DNA of 64,000 nucleotides from Georgenia_A wangjunii (GTDB taxonomy: Bacteria > Actinomycetota > Actinomycetes > Actinomycetales > Actinomycetaceae): NCBI RefSeq assembly GCF_036421915.1, contig NZ_JAZGOM010000001.1; one strand, 5' to 3'. The notes beneath the pieces are model-generated. The model was not told where the DNA came from, did no database searches, and worked only from the letters and a program-made list of their open reading frames with translations. Of the stretch, positions 43,288-52,800 are shown in pieces (position 1 is the first letter of the stretch; the number at the start of each line of letters is the position of its first letter). The translations under genes were made by a program, and so were the position numbers.

Positions 43288-43668
43288 ATGTCCGGTGAGC
43301 TGGCGTTCTTCGAGCTCGGTGTGGGTGACACCGCGCGCGGCCGCGTGTTCTACGAAACGCTCTTCGGGTGGCAGTTCAGCCCCGGTCCGTCTGGCGGCGA
43401 CGGGCACATGATCAAGACGCCGAGCGTGCCGGGCGGCATGCACGGGGGCGACCGGGGCGCGGCGCCCTACGTGTTCTTCCGGGTCGAGGATATCGAGGCG
43501 TCCAAGACGACGGTGCGCGAGCTCGGCGGCCAGGTCGAGGACATGGACGTCGAGGGCGACGAGGATGCTCAGGCCAGGTACGGCCGCTTCGCGCTGTGCC
43601 GGGACGACCAGGGGTCACCGTTCGGCCTGTTCCAGGCGCCCACCAGCGGGGATGGTGCGACGACCTGA
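43288..43668 (+). CDS. VOC family protein
   Basis: 126 residues; ATG after GGAACGGAG. MSGELAFFELGVGDTARGRVFYETLFGWQF opens a VOC domain (shown here as ELAFFELGVGD and FYETLFGWQF). PYVFFRVEDIEASKTTVREL and GRFALCRDDQGSPFGLFQAP form the second half. This subgroup resembles stand-alone 27-kDa-antigen-type glyoxalase proteins of unknown activity. It follows the pseudogene remnants by 44 nt and is itself intact. Confidence 0.82.
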   Translation: MSGELAFFELGVGDTARGRVFYETLFGWQFSPGPSGGDGHMIKTPSVPGGMHGGDRGAAPYVFFRVEDIEASKTTVRELGGQVEDMDVEGDEDAQARYGRFALCRDDQGSPFGLFQAPTSGDGATT

Positions 43669-43731
43669 GGGGAGGGGACCGAGCCCCGCGCCCGGGGTGC
43701 GGATCGGCGTGCCGCGACGTTCGATAGCCCG

Positions 43732-44391
43732 ATGAGCCGTCCGTCCCGCGACCGCCGGCAGCGATTCCACGGGCATATCGCCGGCGTCGGCACCGAGGAG
43801 GGAACCCGGTTCGTCGTCGGGGTGTGGGACCGCTCGCCGCTCGGCGCCTTCGCGGACGTCATGGTCGAGCGTCCCGACGGCCGGCGGATCCTGCTCGCGC
43901 CCGACGAGCGCGTCGCGCGGTTCGTCGCCGGCACGTACCGCTTCGACGAGGTCCACCAAGTGCCTGTGCGGGTGAGCCGTCCGGCCGGCGCCGCCCGTGG
44001 GACGCCCGGCGGCGACTGGTCGGTGCGCGCCGGTCCGCTCGAGGCGACGTTCGGCGTCGGCGGCGGGACCGCGCTCGGGCGGCTGCTGCGCCTCCAGCCT
44101 CCGGGGGTCAGCCTGACAAGGGGGTGGGCCCTCGCCGTGAGCCCGCTGGCCCGTCTCGTCCTCCCGGGCGTGCGGACGGTCGGCACGGCGGGCGGGGGCC
44201 GGCGGGAGTGGTACTCGGCCCGGCACGAGCACCGCATCGTCACCGTCCGCGCCGCGTGGGACGGGAATGACCTCGGCGGCCTGCGGCCGGTGAGCCCGCC
44301 CCCGGCGTTCGGGTTCAGCTCGACACCGGCGCGCCCGAGCCTCGTCCGGGTCGTCAGCACGGTCGAGCTCGTCGCGGACCACGCGCCCTGA
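43732..44391 (+). CDS. Conserved hypothetical actinobacterial protein
   Basis: 219 residues, ATG at 43732. TTCGAT (43720-43725) ends 6 nt before the ATG with no ribosome site. Soluble, mixed beta-rich sequence with RFHGHIAGVGTEEGTRFVVG, FADVMVERPDGRRILLAP and REWYSARHEHRIVTVRAAW. It has no signal peptide or membrane helix. I recognise it only as resembling uncharacterised actinobacterial proteins. No partner in the neighbourhood. Confidence 0.7.
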   Translation: MSRPSRDRRQRFHGHIAGVGTEEGTRFVVGVWDRSPLGAFADVMVERPDGRRILLAPDERVARFVAGTYRFDEVHQVPVRVSRPAGAARGTPGGDWSVRAGPLEATFGVGGGTALGRLLRLQPPGVSLTRGWALAVSPLARLVLPGVRTVGTAGGGRREWYSARHEHRIVTVRAAWDGNDLGGLRPVSPPPAFGFSSTPARPSLVRVVSTVELVADHAP

Positions 44392-44504
44392 GACGTGGAG
44401 ACGCCGTCCTGCCGTCACTGCGACGTGCGCCGCTCGTCCTGCAGCTGCGCACGTCCTGATCTACCGTCGATGCACGCATAGCCGACGTCGAGAGAGGGAG
44501 CGCC

Positions 44505-44924
44505 ATGCCGAAGACGACCAAGGGCGGGAAGGCCAAGAAGTCGGAGCTGCCGAGCACGCTGCAGCGCTCGCCGGAGAAGGCTCAACGGACCTTCGCGAAG
44601 GCGCACGACGCCGCCGCGGAGCAGTACGGCGACGAGGAGCGCGCGAACCGCGTCGGCTACTCCGCCCTCAAGCACGGCTTCGAGAAGGTCGGCGACCACT
44701 GGGAGCCCAAGGACGAGCCGGGCCCCTCCGACGCACAGGCCAAGGGGGGCGCCGGCACGGACCGCCCGACGGCCGGCGGGGTGGACGCCAACGCCTCGAA
44801 GTCCCACCTGTACGACCTCGCGAAGAAGCTCGACGTGCCGGGCCGCTCCACGATGAGCAAGGACGAGCTCGTCGAGGCGCTCCGGAAGGCCAACGACCGG
44901 GAGACCCGCAAGGCCCGTTCCTGA
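44505..44924 (+). CDS. ChaB family protein with C-terminal Rho-N/SAP-like domain
   Basis: 139 residues, ATG after GAGAGAGGGAG. The N-terminal half is ChaB-like (ELPSTLQRSPEKAQRTFAKA, then EERANRVGYSALKHGFEKVG). A Gly/Pro/Asp linker leads to a C-terminal helix-extended-helix motif (SKSHLYDLAKKLDVPGRSTM followed by SKDELVEALRKA), as found in Rho N-terminal and SAP nucleic-acid-binding domains. E. coli ChaB is linked to the ChaA cation antiporter, but the actinobacterial form may bind DNA or RNA. It converges with the LLM gene. Confidence 0.8.
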   Translation: MPKTTKGGKAKKSELPSTLQRSPEKAQRTFAKAHDAAAEQYGDEERANRVGYSALKHGFEKVGDHWEPKDEPGPSDAQAKGGAGTDRPTAGGVDANASKSHLYDLAKKLDVPGRSTMSKDELVEALRKANDRETRKARS

Positions 44925-44933
44925 CCGCAGCGC

Positions 44934-45986
44934 TTACGCGCGCAGGGCGTCGACGATGGCCGGGAGCGCGCGCGGGTCGGTCTGGAGGATGAGGGTGGTG
45001 ACGACCGTGCCCTCCCACGCGGCGACCTGCTCCCGGAGCTGCCCGGGGTTGCCGGCCAGCGCGACGTCGAGGACAAGCTCGGTCGGCACGGCCGCGACCG
45101 CACCCTGCCGGTCACCCGCGGACCATCGGCGGGCGACCTCGGCGCACGCCCGCTCGTGGCCGAGCCGCTCGATGGCCTCCCGGTGGAAGTTCGTCGTCGC
45201 CGATCCCATGCCGCCCACGTAGAGCGCCACCTGCGGGCGCAGCGCGTCCGCGGCCTCCTCGACGTCGGGCCCGAGGAAGACCGGCACGGCGGCGCTCACC
45301 TCGAAGGACGACGGCGGGACGAGGTCGGCCGAGCGCCGGGCGAAGCCGTCGCGGAGGGAGGCGGCGTAGACGTCGTCGAGCCGCGGGGAGACGAAGGCGG
45401 GCAGCCACCCGTCGGCGATCTCCGCCGCGAGGGCGATGTTCTTCGGGCCCTGGGCCGCGAGGTGGATCGGGAGGTCGGCCCGGCGGGGGTGGACGGTGGC
45501 CCGCAGCGCCTTCCCCTGCCCGGTGCCCCCGCGGTGGGGGAGCTGGTAGTGGGCGCCGTCGATCCGGACGGGCTCCTCGCGCCGCAGCACCTGGCGGACG
45601 ACGTCGACGTACTCCCGCGTGCGCTCGAGCGGGCGCGGGTAGGGCTGGCCGTACCAGCCCTCGACCACCTGCGGCCCGGAGGCGCCCAGCCCGAGGATGA
45701 ACCGGCCACCCGAGAGGTGGTCGAGGGTGAGCGCCGCCATGGCCGTCGCCGTCGGGGTGCGGGCCGACATCTGCGCGATGCCGGTCCCGAGCCGCACGCG
45801 CTCGGTGCGCGCCCCCCACCAGGCGAGCGGGGTGAGGGCGTCGGAGCCGTACGCCTCTGCCGTCCACACCGAGTCGAGCCCGAGCTCGTCGGTGGCAGCG
45901 ACGGCCTCGGCCGCGCCGGGCGGGGGGCCGTCCCGCCAGTAGCCGGTGTGGAAGCCGAGGCGCAGGCCCGTGACGTCGTCGTCCAT
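44934..45986 (-). CDS. LLM class F420-dependent oxidoreductase
   Basis: 350 residues from the ATG at 45986; an ATG four codons earlier (45998) is possible. Luciferase-like TIM barrel: LRLGFHTGYWRDGPPPGAAE, DSVWTAEAYGSDALTPLAW, VRLGTGIAQMSARTPTATAM, GGRFILGLGASGPQVVEGWY and PIHLAAQGPKNIALAAEIAD. These match the Rv3520c-type family in actinobacteria that use coenzyme F420. Substrate unknown. Same strand as the next LLM gene with a 101-nt gap, so the two may be a loose operon. Confidence 0.85.
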   Translation of the reverse strand: MDDDVTGLRLGFHTGYWRDGPPPGAAEAVAATDELGLDSVWTAEAYGSDALTPLAWWGARTERVRLGTGIAQMSARTPTATAMAALTLDHLSGGRFILGLGASGPQVVEGWYGQPYPRPLERTREYVDVVRQVLRREEPVRIDGAHYQLPHRGGTGQGKALRATVHPRRADLPIHLAAQGPKNIALAAEIADGWLPAFVSPRLDDVYAASLRDGFARRSADLVPPSSFEVSAAVPVFLGPDVEEAADALRPQVALYVGGMGSATTNFHREAIERLGHERACAEVARRWSAGDRQGAVAAVPTELVLDVALAGNPGQLREQVAAWEGTVVTTLILQTDPRALPAIVDALRA

Positions 45987-46087
45987 GGACCCGATCATGC
46001 CCGACGACGCCGCCGCGGCCGGCGGGCGGCGCTCCTCGAGCTGCGCGAAGAGCCCGTCCCGGAGGAGGACCGCGGGTTCTCCTCCGG

Positions 46088-47017
46088 CTAGAGGGCGCGG
46101 GCGTGCGGGAGCACCTCGGCGGCGATGAGGTCGAGGTGCTCGAGGTCGCTCATGTCCATGACCTGGAGGTAGAAGCGGCTGATGCCCCGCTCCGCGAAGG
46201 CGCCGAGCTGATCGACGATCTCGGCCGGCGTGCCGGCGAGGCCGTGCTCGCGCAGCTCGTCGACCTCGCGGCCGATCGCGGCGGCGCGGCGCGCGATCTC
46301 CGCCTCGTCCGAGCCCGCGCAGACGATGAACGCGACCGAGTAGACGAGGTCCTCGGGGTCGCGTCCGGCGTCCTCGCACGCGGCACGGACCCGGCCGATC
46401 TGTGGGACGACGACGTCCTTCTCGGGGAAGGACTGGTTGTACTCGTCCGCGAAGCGGGCGGCGAGACGAGGGGTCCGGCGGGGGCCGCCGCCACCGACGA
46501 TGATCGGAAGCCGGGCCTGGGTGGGCTTGGGCAGGGCGGGGGAGTCGGTGAGCTGGTAGTGCTCCCCGGCGAAGGAGTACGTCTCGCCAACGGGGGTGGA
46601 CCACATGCCGGTGACGAGCTCGAGCTGCTCCTCGAGGAGGCCGAACCGCTTGTCCGGGAACGGTACGCCGTAGGCGGTGTGCTCCTCGGCGAACCACCCG
46701 GCGCCGAGGCCGAGCTCGACGCGTCCGCCGGACATGGCATCGACCTGGGCCACCTGGACGGCGAGGACGCCGGGGTGGCGGAACGTCGCGGAGGTGACGA
46801 GCGTGCCGAGGCGGATCGTCGACGTCTCGCGGGCGAGCCCCGCGAGAGTGGTCCAGGCGTCCGTCGGCCCGGGAAGCGGGTCGCCCGCACCCATCCGGAG
46901 GAAGTGGTCGGAGCGGAAGAAGGCGTCGAAGCCCAGCTGCTCGGCGCGCTGCGCCATGGCGAGCTGGTCGTCGTAGGAGGCCCCCTGCTGGGGCTCGGTG
47001 AAGATGCGCAGGTCCAT
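46088..47017 (-). CDS. LLM class F420-dependent oxidoreductase
   Basis: 309 residues from the ATG at 47017 (MDLRIFTEPQQGASYDDQLA). The longer frame to 47173 has Arg/Pro-rich non-homologous sequence. TIM-barrel motifs: FDAFFRSDHFLRMG, TIRLGTLVTSATFRHPGVLA, GGRVELGLGAGWFAEEH and LPIIVGGGGPRRTPRLAARF. The sequence shows the LLM fold; use of F420 rather than FMN is inferred from close resemblance to the actinobacterial TIGR03560-type family. A structured region lies upstream (47120-47306). Confidence 0.87.
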   Translation of the reverse strand: MDLRIFTEPQQGASYDDQLAMAQRAEQLGFDAFFRSDHFLRMGAGDPLPGPTDAWTTLAGLARETSTIRLGTLVTSATFRHPGVLAVQVAQVDAMSGGRVELGLGAGWFAEEHTAYGVPFPDKRFGLLEEQLELVTGMWSTPVGETYSFAGEHYQLTDSPALPKPTQARLPIIVGGGGPRRTPRLAARFADEYNQSFPEKDVVVPQIGRVRAACEDAGRDPEDLVYSVAFIVCAGSDEAEIARRAAAIGREVDELREHGLAGTPAEIVDQLGAFAERGISRFYLQVMDMSDLEHLDLIAAEVLPHARAL

Positions 47018-47119
47018 GCCGCCAGCCTGCCAGCATCGCGGCGCCGGTGCCGACCGGGCGCCGGTGTCGAGCGGGCCGGCGCGGCGCCGGGGCACCGCGG
47101 GCGGGCAGCGCGCGGGCAC

Positions 47120-47306
47120 GGGAAAGCCCGCGAGCTCCGGCCGTTCGGCCGGGTGCCGTGGTGGACGATCCACGGCCCTCGCGGGCTCCGGTGACTACCT
47201 GGATCTCGCCGCCGCCTGGGCGGTGGACCCGGTGGTCCGTCCGGTTGACGGCTAGCGGGTAGCCACCTCACGCGTCCCGTAAGAATTCACTTAAGGACCA
47301 CCTCCT
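47120..47306 (-). promoter_or_regulatory. Candidate structured leader (attenuator-like) of the LLM gene
   Basis: Reading the minus strand: a strong Shine-Dalgarno AGGAGGTGG (from 47306) is followed by a 12-codon ORF (47290-47252). After the ORF come several hairpins, ending in a large stem pairing 47178-47187 with 47125-47134 (arms of 10 bp). This encloses two hairpins (GCCGTGG/CCACGGC and CCGGCCG/CGGCCGG) and is followed by TTTCC. Leader ORF plus terminator-like stem resembles transcription attenuation. I match it to no known riboswitch class. Confidence 0.45.
47252..47290 (-). CDS. Possible leader peptide MNSYGTREVATR
   Basis: GTG start 10 nt after AGGAGG, 12 codons and a TAG stop. The residues show no run of a single amino acid, so if it is an attenuator peptide the signal is not simple amino-acid starvation. 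Support is the unusually strong ribosome site and the stem-loops directly behind it. Confidence 0.35.
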   Translation of the reverse strand: MNSYGTREVATR

Positions 47307-47355
47307 CTCCCGTGTGGACCAAGCCTAAGCACGCCCCCGCGGGGTTGTCACCCGA

Positions 47356-47955
47356 TTAACCGCGCGAGTCTGAGGCGTCCACGAGGACGACGTCCGCCGC
47401 CGTCGCGGCCTGGTCGCACGCGGCCACGTGGTCGTTGACCACGCCGACCGCCTGCATCGTCGCGTAAGCCGTCGTTGGGCCGACGAAGCGGAAGCCGGCG
47501 GCGCGCAGGTCGGCCGCGAGGGCACGCGAAGCGGGCGTCGTCGACGGCACCTCGGACGCGTCCGCCGGGGGGCGCTCGCGCGGGGGCGGGGCGTGCGCGG
47601 CGAGCAGCCCGGCGAGCGTCTGCCCATCGGCGTGCAGTGCGAGCAGCGCCCGCGCGTTGCCGATCGTGGCGACGATCTTCGACCGGTTGCGGATGATCCC
47701 GGGGTCGGCGAGGAGGCGCTCGACGTCGTCGTCGGTGAACGCGGCGACCGCGGCCGGGTCGAAGCCCGCGAAGGCGGCGCGGAACGCCTCACGCTTGCGA
47801 AGGACGACGAGCCACGAGAGCCCGGACTGGAACGCCTCGAGGCTGACCCGCTCGAACAGCGCGCGCTCGGCGTCCTCCCCGGGCGGGAGCGGGCGCCCCC
47901 ACTCCTCGTCGTGGTACCGCTCGTACAGCGGGTCACCGTCACCGAAGCAGCGCAT
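47356..47955 (-). CDS. tag: DNA-3-methyladenine glycosylase I
   Basis: 199 residues from the ATG at 47955. Zinc ligands: Cys3 (MRCFGDGD), His in YERYHDEEWGRPL, and His and Cys in VNDHVAACDQA. The helix-hairpin-helix core includes LFERVSLEAFQSGLSWLVVL, the catalytic/base-binding Glu and Trp region. Removes 3-methyladenine from alkylated DNA in base-excision repair. TAGCCT lies 7 nt before the ATG on the minus strand (47968-47963) and there is no Shine-Dalgarno, so the mRNA may be leaderless. Confidence 0.94.
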   Translation of the reverse strand: MRCFGDGDPLYERYHDEEWGRPLPPGEDAERALFERVSLEAFQSGLSWLVVLRKREAFRAAFAGFDPAAVAAFTDDDVERLLADPGIIRNRSKIVATIGNARALLALHADGQTLAGLLAAHAPPPRERPPADASEVPSTTPASRALAADLRAAGFRFVGPTTAYATMQAVGVVNDHVAACDQAATAADVVLVDASDSRG

Positions 47956-48129
47956 GACGGGGAGGCTATCCGCCGCCGGCCACGCGCGTGCAGGGGCGAC
48001 CTCGCCCTGTGTACGACGGCGGTTCCCGGCCGCCCCCTCGCGGCGGCGGGGACGCTCCACCCCTCCGTCGGCGGCGGCGCGGCCGCACCGCGCCCCGCGC
48101 TCGCCCGCGACGCGGCGCTCTCGGGCCGG

Positions 48130-49638
48130 TCAGCCGCTCGCGTCGGCGGTGGCCTGAGCCTCCGTCAGGGCCGCGGCGACCGGGACGGCACCGGTGAGCA
48201 TGTCGCGCAGCACGGGCGTGAGCTCCCCGGCGTCGGGCCCGACGTGCGAGGCGAGGCGAGCGGGGACGGTCGCGCCGCGGGCGGCCTCGACGAAGGGCGC
48301 GACGTCGACGTCCCTCGCGGCCCAGTAGTCGATGTACGCCTGCTGTGCGCGGACGGCGGCGGGGAAGGCCACGCCCTGGCCGGCGAGCGCCGCCTGACCG
48401 TCGGCCGAGCCGAGCCAGGCGAGCACCCGCAGCGTGGCGTCCATGCTGCTCGCGTCCGCGTTGACCGCCGCGGCGACGCCGTCGACGGCGCTGACGGCAC
48501 CGCTGGGCCCGGCCACGGGGGGCGCGACCTCCCACCCGAACGTGGCGGCCTCGGCCACGCGTGCCAGGTCCGCCGAGGAGGATTGGAAGAGCGCGAGGCG
48601 GCCCTCGGCGAACAGCTCGCGGGTGAGGGTCGGGTCGGCGTTCGTCTGCTCCGCCGGCGGCGCGACGTGGTGGACGTTGACGAGGTCGACGAGGTACTGC
48701 GAGGCCTCCACCCCGGCGCTGGAGGCGAGCAGCGGGCGCCCCTCCTCGTCGGCACCGTTCTGTGCGAGGAACGGTCGGTAGACGGCAGGGGCGGCCTCGG
48801 CGTTGAAGCCGTACTGCACGGTCGCCGCCGGGTCGAAGTCCTCGTCCGCGGGGGTCCGACCCGCAGCGTCCCGGGTGAGCGCGGTGGCCGCGGGGAGCAG
48901 GGTGTCGACGGGGAGCGGCACCGGCGCGTCCGTCCCGCTGTCGCCCGGACCCGCGGCGTCGGCGTCGGCTCCGTCGGCGTCAGGCATGTCTGCGTCGGTG
49001 CCGGCGCCGTTCGGGCCCTCGGTCCCGGTGCGGCCGGGGGGCGCACCGGTGCTCGCGCCTTCGCCTGCGCCGCCGGGCGTCGTCCCCTCCGTCGGGCCGG
49101 TGGCCGCGAGACTACGTGGCGGCGCCCACGTGAGCGCCGTCGGGTCGACGCCGGCGGCGGTCGCGAGGTCGGTGCGGACGAAGAGGGCGACGGACTCCCA
49201 CAGCTGGGGAACCGCCCAGAGCTCGCCGTCGCGGGTGAAGAGGTCGGCGACGGCCGGCTCCCACTCGTCGTGGTCGCCGAGGACGTCCTCGATACTGCGG
49301 ACGTCACCACGGTCGACGTGTCGCGCGAGGGTGGAGGCGTCGGTCCAGAAGATGTCCGCCATGTCCCCCGTGCGCAGGTCCGCGGCACCGCGCGAGAGGT
49401 ACTCCGCCCGCGGCACGTGCTCCACCTCGACCACGATGTCCTGGTGCGTCGCGCTGAAGGCGTCGAACGACTCCTCGTAGGCGAGGAGCGCCCCCTCGTC
49501 CCACAGCCGGAACGTCACCGTCGTCACGCCCGCAGCGACGTCGTCGGGCGAGTCGCTCGCGACGGTGGAGCACGCGGTGAGCGCGAGCATGGCCACGGTG
49601 CCGGCCACGACCGACCGGCGTCGTGACCGTTGGAGCAT
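48130..49638 (-). CDS. ABC-type sugar-binding lipoprotein with low-complexity insertion
   Basis: 502 residues, ATG after GAGGAGAG. Lipobox LTAC gives lipidation at Cys23. Family 1 extracellular solute-binding fold: VTTVTFRLWDEGALLAYEES, GDMADIFWTDASTLARHV, GELWAVPQLWESVALFVRTD, and a C-terminal helical half with FAEGRLALFQSSSADL. Residues about 173-250 are an inserted Gly/Thr/Pro/Asp-rich stretch absent from normal family members. No permease genes adjoin it, so it is an orphan binding protein. It may serve the importer at the right end or another one. Confidence 0.82.
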   Translation of the reverse strand: MLQRSRRRSVVAGTVAMLALTACSTVASDSPDDVAAGVTTVTFRLWDEGALLAYEESFDAFSATHQDIVVEVEHVPRAEYLSRGAADLRTGDMADIFWTDASTLARHVDRGDVRSIEDVLGDHDEWEPAVADLFTRDGELWAVPQLWESVALFVRTDLATAAGVDPTALTWAPPRSLAATGPTEGTTPGGAGEGASTGAPPGRTGTEGPNGAGTDADMPDADGADADAAGPGDSGTDAPVPLPVDTLLPAATALTRDAAGRTPADEDFDPAATVQYGFNAEAAPAVYRPFLAQNGADEEGRPLLASSAGVEASQYLVDLVNVHHVAPPAEQTNADPTLTRELFAEGRLALFQSSSADLARVAEAATFGWEVAPPVAGPSGAVSAVDGVAAAVNADASSMDATLRVLAWLGSADGQAALAGQGVAFPAAVRAQQAYIDYWAARDVDVAPFVEAARGATVPARLASHVGPDAGELTPVLRDMLTGAVPVAAALTEAQATADASG

Positions 49639-49856
49639 CGCGGCTCTCCTCGTCAGGGTGGGCGGGTACCCAGGCTATCCCTCACCCCACCCCGAAGCCG
49701 ACGTCTCGCACCGACGACCGGGGCCGCCGACGTAAATCTATTCGGCGCCACACCAGCTGCGCGGCAAGTATTGACCTAACGGTGCCGGGACGGCACAGTG
49801 TGAGCCACGCCATCCGCGGGCACCGAGGCCCGCCTGAAGAAGGAACGGACCGCCTC
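49639..49856. promoter_or_regulatory. Divergent promoter region between binding protein and glycosidase genes
   Basis: 218 nt without a gene. It contains a relatively AT-rich CGTAAATCTATTCG near 49732-49745, TTGACC at 49771-49776 as a possible -35 for the glycosidase gene, and a short palindrome GTGCCG-GGA-CGGCAC at 49782-49796 that could be an operator. Divergence suggests common regulation of the two genes. Confidence 0.4.
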
Positions 49857-52800
49857 ATGAGCAGAGCGCACCGCCGACGAGGTCTCGCCGGCGCCACGGC
49901 CGGACTCCTCCTCCTGGCCACGATGACCCCCGCCGCCGCGGCGGTCGACGAGCCGTCGCAGCACGGCGTCGACATCGACGCCATCGTCTCCGGGATGACG
50001 CTCGAGGAGAAGGTTGGACAGATGTTCGTCCCGTACATGTACGGGTCGGCGATCGACGAGCAGGACAACCGCAACATCGGCCCCTCGGGCGTCCGGAGCA
50101 TCGGCGAGATGATCGACGAGTTCCACCCCGGCGGCCTCATCTACTTCGGCTGGTCGAATAACCTCAACTCGCCCGGGCAGGTCGCCCAGCTCTCGAACGA
50201 CATCCAGGAGCGGGCCACCGCGGGCGACGGCATCCCCATGACGCTGTCCATCGACCAGGAGGAGGGCGTCGTCGTCCGCCTGCCGCAGCCCTCGGCGCAG
50301 CTGCCCGGGGCCATGGCGCTCGGCGCCACGCGCAACCCGGAGCACGCGCGCGACGCGGCCCGCATCACCGCGGAGAAGCTCGCCGCCGTCGGCGTCAACC
50401 AGGACTACTCCCCGCTCGCGGACGTCAACTCCAACGCGGAGAACCCGGTCATCGGTGTGCGTGCGTTCGGCGGGGACACCGCACTCGTCTCCAGCCTCGT
50501 CGCCGCGCAGGTGCGCGGCTTCCAGGACGACGGCGGCATCTCGGCGTCCGTCAAGCACTTCCCCGGCCACGGGGACACCGCGGTCGACTCCCACTACGGC
50601 GTGCCGCTCATCGACAAGTCCGAGGAGGAGTTCCGCGCCGAGGACCTGCCGCCGTTCCAGGCGGCGATCGACGCCGGCACCGACTCGATCATGACGGCGC
50701 ACATCGTCGTGCCGGCGCTCGACCCGTCGGGACGCCCCGCGACCTTCTCGCGGCCGATCCTCACCGACCTCCTGCGCGAGGAGATGGGCTTCGACGGCGT
50801 CATCGTCACCGACGCGCTCAACATGCAGGGCGCGCGTGACGAGTTCGGCGACGAGCGGGTGCCGGTGGAGGCGATCCTCGCCGGCGCCGACCAGATGCTC
50901 ATGCCGCCGAACCTCCGCGTGGCCTACGACGGCGTCATGGACGCGGTCGAGTCCGGGGAGATCACCGAGGAGCGCATCGAGGAGTCGGTGCACCGGATCC
51001 TCGAGCAGAAGGCCAAGCGCGGCCTCCTCGAGGACGCCATGGTGGACCTCGACGCCGTCGACGACGTCATGGCGACCCCCGAGCACTACGCGACGTCCGC
51101 TGCGATCGCCGACGACAGCATCACCTTGCTCTCCAACGATGGAGTCCTTCCGCTCGCCGACGGCGCCGAGGTGTTCCTCACCGGCTGGGGCGGCGCGGCA
51201 CGGCTGGACGCGATGGCCGCCGAGCTCACCGCGCACGGCGCGGACGTCACGACGCACCCCGCGGCGGAGCCGGGCTCGGGCGCCATCACGACGGCGGTCA
51301 ACGCCTCGGCCGGCCACGACGCCGTCGTCGTCCTCACGCAGTCCGGGACCTTCGCGCCGACTGCTCCGCAACAGGCCCTCGTGGCCGCGCTCGCAGACGG
51401 TGACGTGCCGGTGGCCCAAGTGTCCGTGCGCAACCCGTACGACGTCGCGCACACCGCCGAGACCGACGCGGCGATCGCCGCGTACAGCTACGCCGACGTG
51501 TCGCTGCAGGCGACCGCGCGCGTGCTCATGGGCGAGGTCGACCCCGAGGGCCGGCTGCCCGTCATGGTGCCCACCGCCGACGGCAGCGGCGAGCTCTTCG
51601 CGCTCGGCCACGGTCTGCGCTACAGCACCCTCGTCACGCCTGATCCGGTCGTCTTCACCGACCGCTCCGGCACGGACGCGGACGTCTTCACCGTGCCCGC
51701 CACGGAGGGCGTCGTCTACCAGCGCGACGGCGAGACCGTCGCCGCGGGCGCCCACCCCGGCAGCGGCGAGGTCACCATCACCGCCGTCCCCGCCGAGGGG
51801 TACTCCTTCGCGTGGAACGTCGAGACCTCGTGGACCCACACCTTCGACCCCGAGGAGCGCACGCCCACGGTGCGCCTCGGCGTCGAGGTGCTCGTCGAGG
51901 ACCAGCTCGAGTCCCTCGCGGGCAAGCGGGTCGGCCTCATCACGAACCCGACCGGCGTGGACAGCGAGCTCACGCACACGATGGACGTCCTCATCGCCAA
52001 CCAGGAGGAGGGTGACTACGAGCTGACGGCGCTGTACGCGCCCGAGCACGGGATCCTCGGTGGTGCGCCGGCCGGGGCGAACGTGGAGAGCTACGTCGAC
52101 CCGCGCACCGGCCTGGCGGTGTGGTCGCTCTACGGCGCGACCCAGCGCCCGACGGCGGAGATGCTCGAGGACGTCGACGTGCTGCTCTTCGACATCCAGG
52201 ATATCGGCGCCCGGTTCTACACCTACATCTGGACGATGTACTACGCGATCGACGCCGCCGGCGAGTACGGCAAGGACTTCATGATCCTCGACCGGCCGAA
52301 CCCGCTCGGTGACCGCATGGACGGCGCGGTCCTCGACCCGGCGCTGTCCTCCTTCGTCGGGCTGCGCGAGATCCCCATGCAGCACGGCCTCACGGTGGGC
52401 GAGCTCGGGCTCTTCTTCAACACCGAGCTCGTGCCGAACCCGGTGGAGAACTTCTCCGTCGTCGAGATGGACGGGTACGACCCGGCCGACTTCGTCGACG
52501 GGTACGGCCTCGAGTGGGTGCTGCCCTCGCCGAACATCCCGACCCTGGAGACGGCGTGGGCCTACGCCGGCACGGGTCTCGTGGAGTCGATCAACGCGTC
52601 CGAGGGGCGTGGCACGACGAAGCCCTTCCTCTGGGTGGGCCACTCGGCGATCGACGAGGTGGAGGCGTACGACCTGGCGCAGGACCTCAACTCCCGCGGT
52701 CTCGAGGGCGTCCACTTCCGTCCGATGTTCGCCAACCCGACGACGAGCAAGGAGGCCGGCAGGCTCTCCGGCGGCGTGGAGATCCACGTCACCGACCCGG

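Noticed and set aside
47281..47310. Plus-strand GGACCACCTCCTC resembling the 16S rRNA 3' end
   Set aside because: It is simply the complement of a strong Shine-Dalgarno on the minus strand. No other rRNA sequence is nearby.
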